Below, piece after piece: positions 31,824 through 33,130 of a stretch of DNA of 33,130 nucleotides. Each line of letters starts with the position of its first letter. The stretch's first letter is position 1. The notes under the pieces were generated by a model. That model worked only from the letters and a program-made list of their open reading frames with translations. It was not told the DNA's origin and did not search any database. The translations under genes and the position numbers were made by a program. This DNA is from Bacteroidota bacterium (GTDB lineage Bacteria > Bacteroidota > Bacteroidia > Bacteroidales > F082), in NCBI GenBank assembly GCA_024280235.1, contig JAJRQN010000106.1, forward strand, positions 1-33,130, in the 5' to 3' direction.

Positions 31824-33130
31824 ATGATTGAGGCTTTCAGGCAACATATTGAACAACACAATCTTTGTCGGCTGGATGAAAATATTCTTGTGGCGGTAAG
31901 CGGTGGTGTAGATTCGGTGGTAATGTTACATTTGTTACATTGTGCCGGATATAACCTTTCCATTGCCCATTGTAATTTCCAGCTCCGGGGCAAAGAATCA
32001 GATGGTGACGAAAATCTTGTCAGAAATAGGGCAACACAATATGGGATTCCTGTTTTTGTGAAACGCTGCGACACCCGTGCGTTTGCCGAAAAAGAAAAAA
32101 TCAGTATTGAACTGGCAGCCCGCCAACTTCGTTACGACTGGTTTGCCGAAATCATGGAAAAACATCATTTTCAAAAGTTGGCCATTGGTCATAACAAAGA
32201 TGATGATGCGGAGACTTTTTTTATTAAACTTTTGCGCGGTGCCGGTCCGGATGGATTGAAAGGCATTCTGCCCCGACGCGAAAACATTATCCGTCCTTTG
32301 TTGTTTGCTTCGCGCAAAGAGATTATGATTTATGCCAAAGAACATCAACTCTTGTTTCGGGAAGATTCGTCCAATGCTTCGGACGATTACCTCCGCAACC
32401 GTATTCGTCATCATCTGCTCCCTTTTTATGAAAAAGAATTTCCGGGCGCAACGAAGGCACTGATCGAAAGCCTGAAGAAATTGAAAATCACCGAAATCAT
32501 CTTTCACCAACTGCTTGAAGAAAAAAAAAACCTGCTTTTCATCCGAACGGAAAATAACATAAGGATAGACAAAACCGCTATTCAACATCTGAAGCCAAAA
32601 GTCGACTGGCTTTACCTTCTTTTGAAAGAGTTCGGATTTAACCACAGCACCATTGGTGAGCTCTGCCATACGTTGGAAATTTCAGGTACCGGACAGTTGT
32701 TTTATTCGGAAAACTACGCGTTACTCAACGACAGTAACCAGCTCATTATCAGAAAGAATACTACTTCTTCCCAAAAGGAATTTATCATAAAAGACTTGGG
32801 TAAGCCATTAACAGAACCGGTTCATTTAAATTTTGAAACTATCCCAAACCACCCTGATTTTACTTTTTCTCCGGATAAAACCGTGGCATGGTTTGATGCG
32901 GACAAACTTTTGTTGCCATTAAAACTGCGACACTGGCGTCAGGGCGACCGGTTTATTCCATTCGGTATGAATGGTAGTAAGCTGCTGAGCGATTTTTTCT
33001 CAGATGAAAAAATTGACCGCTTTGTGCGGGAAGAGCTGTGGCTGCTGTTTTCCGGCAATGAAATTATTTGGGTTACAGGCTATCGCGCTTCCAATCGTTT
33101 TCGGGTAACCGGCAAGACAAAAAATATATT
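31824..33130 (+). CDS. tilS: tRNA(Ile)-lysidine synthase, partial at window end
   Basis: Converts the wobble cytidine of the AUA-reading tRNA(Ile) to lysidine with ATP and lysine. It is absent from the ORF track because the frame has no stop before the window ends; I translated 435 intact codons. VAVSGGVDSVVMLHLL is the PP-loop (about residues 28-43), then IAHCNFQLRG, SIELAARQLRYDWF, LAIGHNKDDDAETFFIKLLRG, PLLFASRKEI and FREDSSN are family motifs, and RQGDRFIPFGM...LLSDFFSDEK is the C-terminal domain. The start ATG 31824 is the only choice, since an in-frame TAA lies 30 bp upstream. The missing tail is probably short, because the sequence has reached VTGYRASNRFRVT near the usual C-terminus. 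Confidence 0.96.
   Translation, partial: MIEAFRQHIEQHNLCRLDENILVAVSGGVDSVVMLHLLHCAGYNLSIAHCNFQLRGKESDGDENLVRNRATQYGIPVFVKRCDTRAFAEKEKISIELAARQLRYDWFAEIMEKHHFQKLAIGHNKDDDAETFFIKLLRGAGPDGLKGILPRRENIIRPLLFASRKEIMIYAKEHQLLFREDSSNASDDYLRNRIRHHLLPFYEKEFPGATKALIESLKKLKITEIIFHQLLEEKKNLLFIRTENNIRIDKTAIQHLKPKVDWLYLLLKEFGFNHSTIGELCHTLEISGTGQLFYSENYALLNDSNQLIIRKNTTSSQKEFIIKDLGKPLTEPVHLNFETIPNHPDFTFSPDKTVAWFDADKLLLPLKLRHWRQGDRFIPFGMNGSKLLSDFFSDEKIDRFVREELWLLFSGNEIIWVTGYRASNRFRVTGKTKNI

Noticed and set aside
31998-32669. 223-aa minus-strand ORF
   Set aside because: It is antisense to tilS, which is intact in the other direction though absent from the track.

Overview
The window looks like chromosomal DNA from a member of the Bacteroidota, probably an anaerobic Bacteroidales/Marinilabiliales-type organism. 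The evidence is repeated matches to the Bacteroidota -7 promoter box TAnnTTTG a short distance upstream of start codons (tpx, manC, lptF/G, exbB, tRNA-Ser, tatD, xseA, gatE, pyk, tilS), generally weak Shine-Dalgarno sequences, and typical gene families (ExbB-ExbD-ExbD, LptF/G, GH130 clusters). There is no phage, insertion sequence, rRNA or CRISPR. Most of the DNA is ordinary chromosome with some accessory content. About half of the ORF-track starts were moved downstream to conserved N-termini, because the listed starts are often TTG/GTG codons or lie inside a neighbouring gene.

Layout. (a) 1-4457, plus strand: thiol peroxidase tpx, then an MFS transporter overlapping a glutamate decarboxylase (a possible acid-resistance or GABA unit), then a beta-propeller lipoprotein. 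(b) 4490-10237, minus strand: an envelope and sugar block read in the order LptF/G permease, two GT4 glycosyltransferases, a SprT-like metalloprotease, and then, from its own promoter, mannose-1-phosphate guanylyltransferase. (c) 10345-12638, minus: an ExbB / small membrane protein / ExbD / ExbD energiser operon with a clear terminator. (d) tRNA-Ser(GGA), then (12875-16416, minus) ansA, tatD, xseB and xseA. (e) 16582-22391: a mannoside-type cluster made of a GT4 plus alpha-helical two-domain protein, a GH130, a GT4 and a convergent long GH130. The first gene carries an in-frame TAA at codon 13. (f) 22464-25751: an alpha/beta hydrolase, a YqiA-like mini-hydrolase, a DUF975-like membrane protein and an AAA/STAND-like ATPase preceded by an operator-like repeat. 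(g) 25833-30077, minus: a sirtuin, and gatE-gatD, the archaeal-type Glu-tRNA(Gln) amidotransferase. (h) 30347-33130, plus: pyruvate kinase and tilS, which runs off the window.

How genes may work together. ManC would supply GDP-mannose, a possible donor for the GT4 enzymes. The two GH130 proteins beside GT4 genes suggest synthesis and phosphorolytic recycling of a mannose-containing oligo- or polysaccharide. GatE and GatD together form the complete GatDE enzyme, which is normally archaeal, so gatE-gatD is the most striking locus. The nonsense codon in the GT4 fusion gene and the MFS-GAD pair with a histidine-rich transporter loop are the next most interesting.
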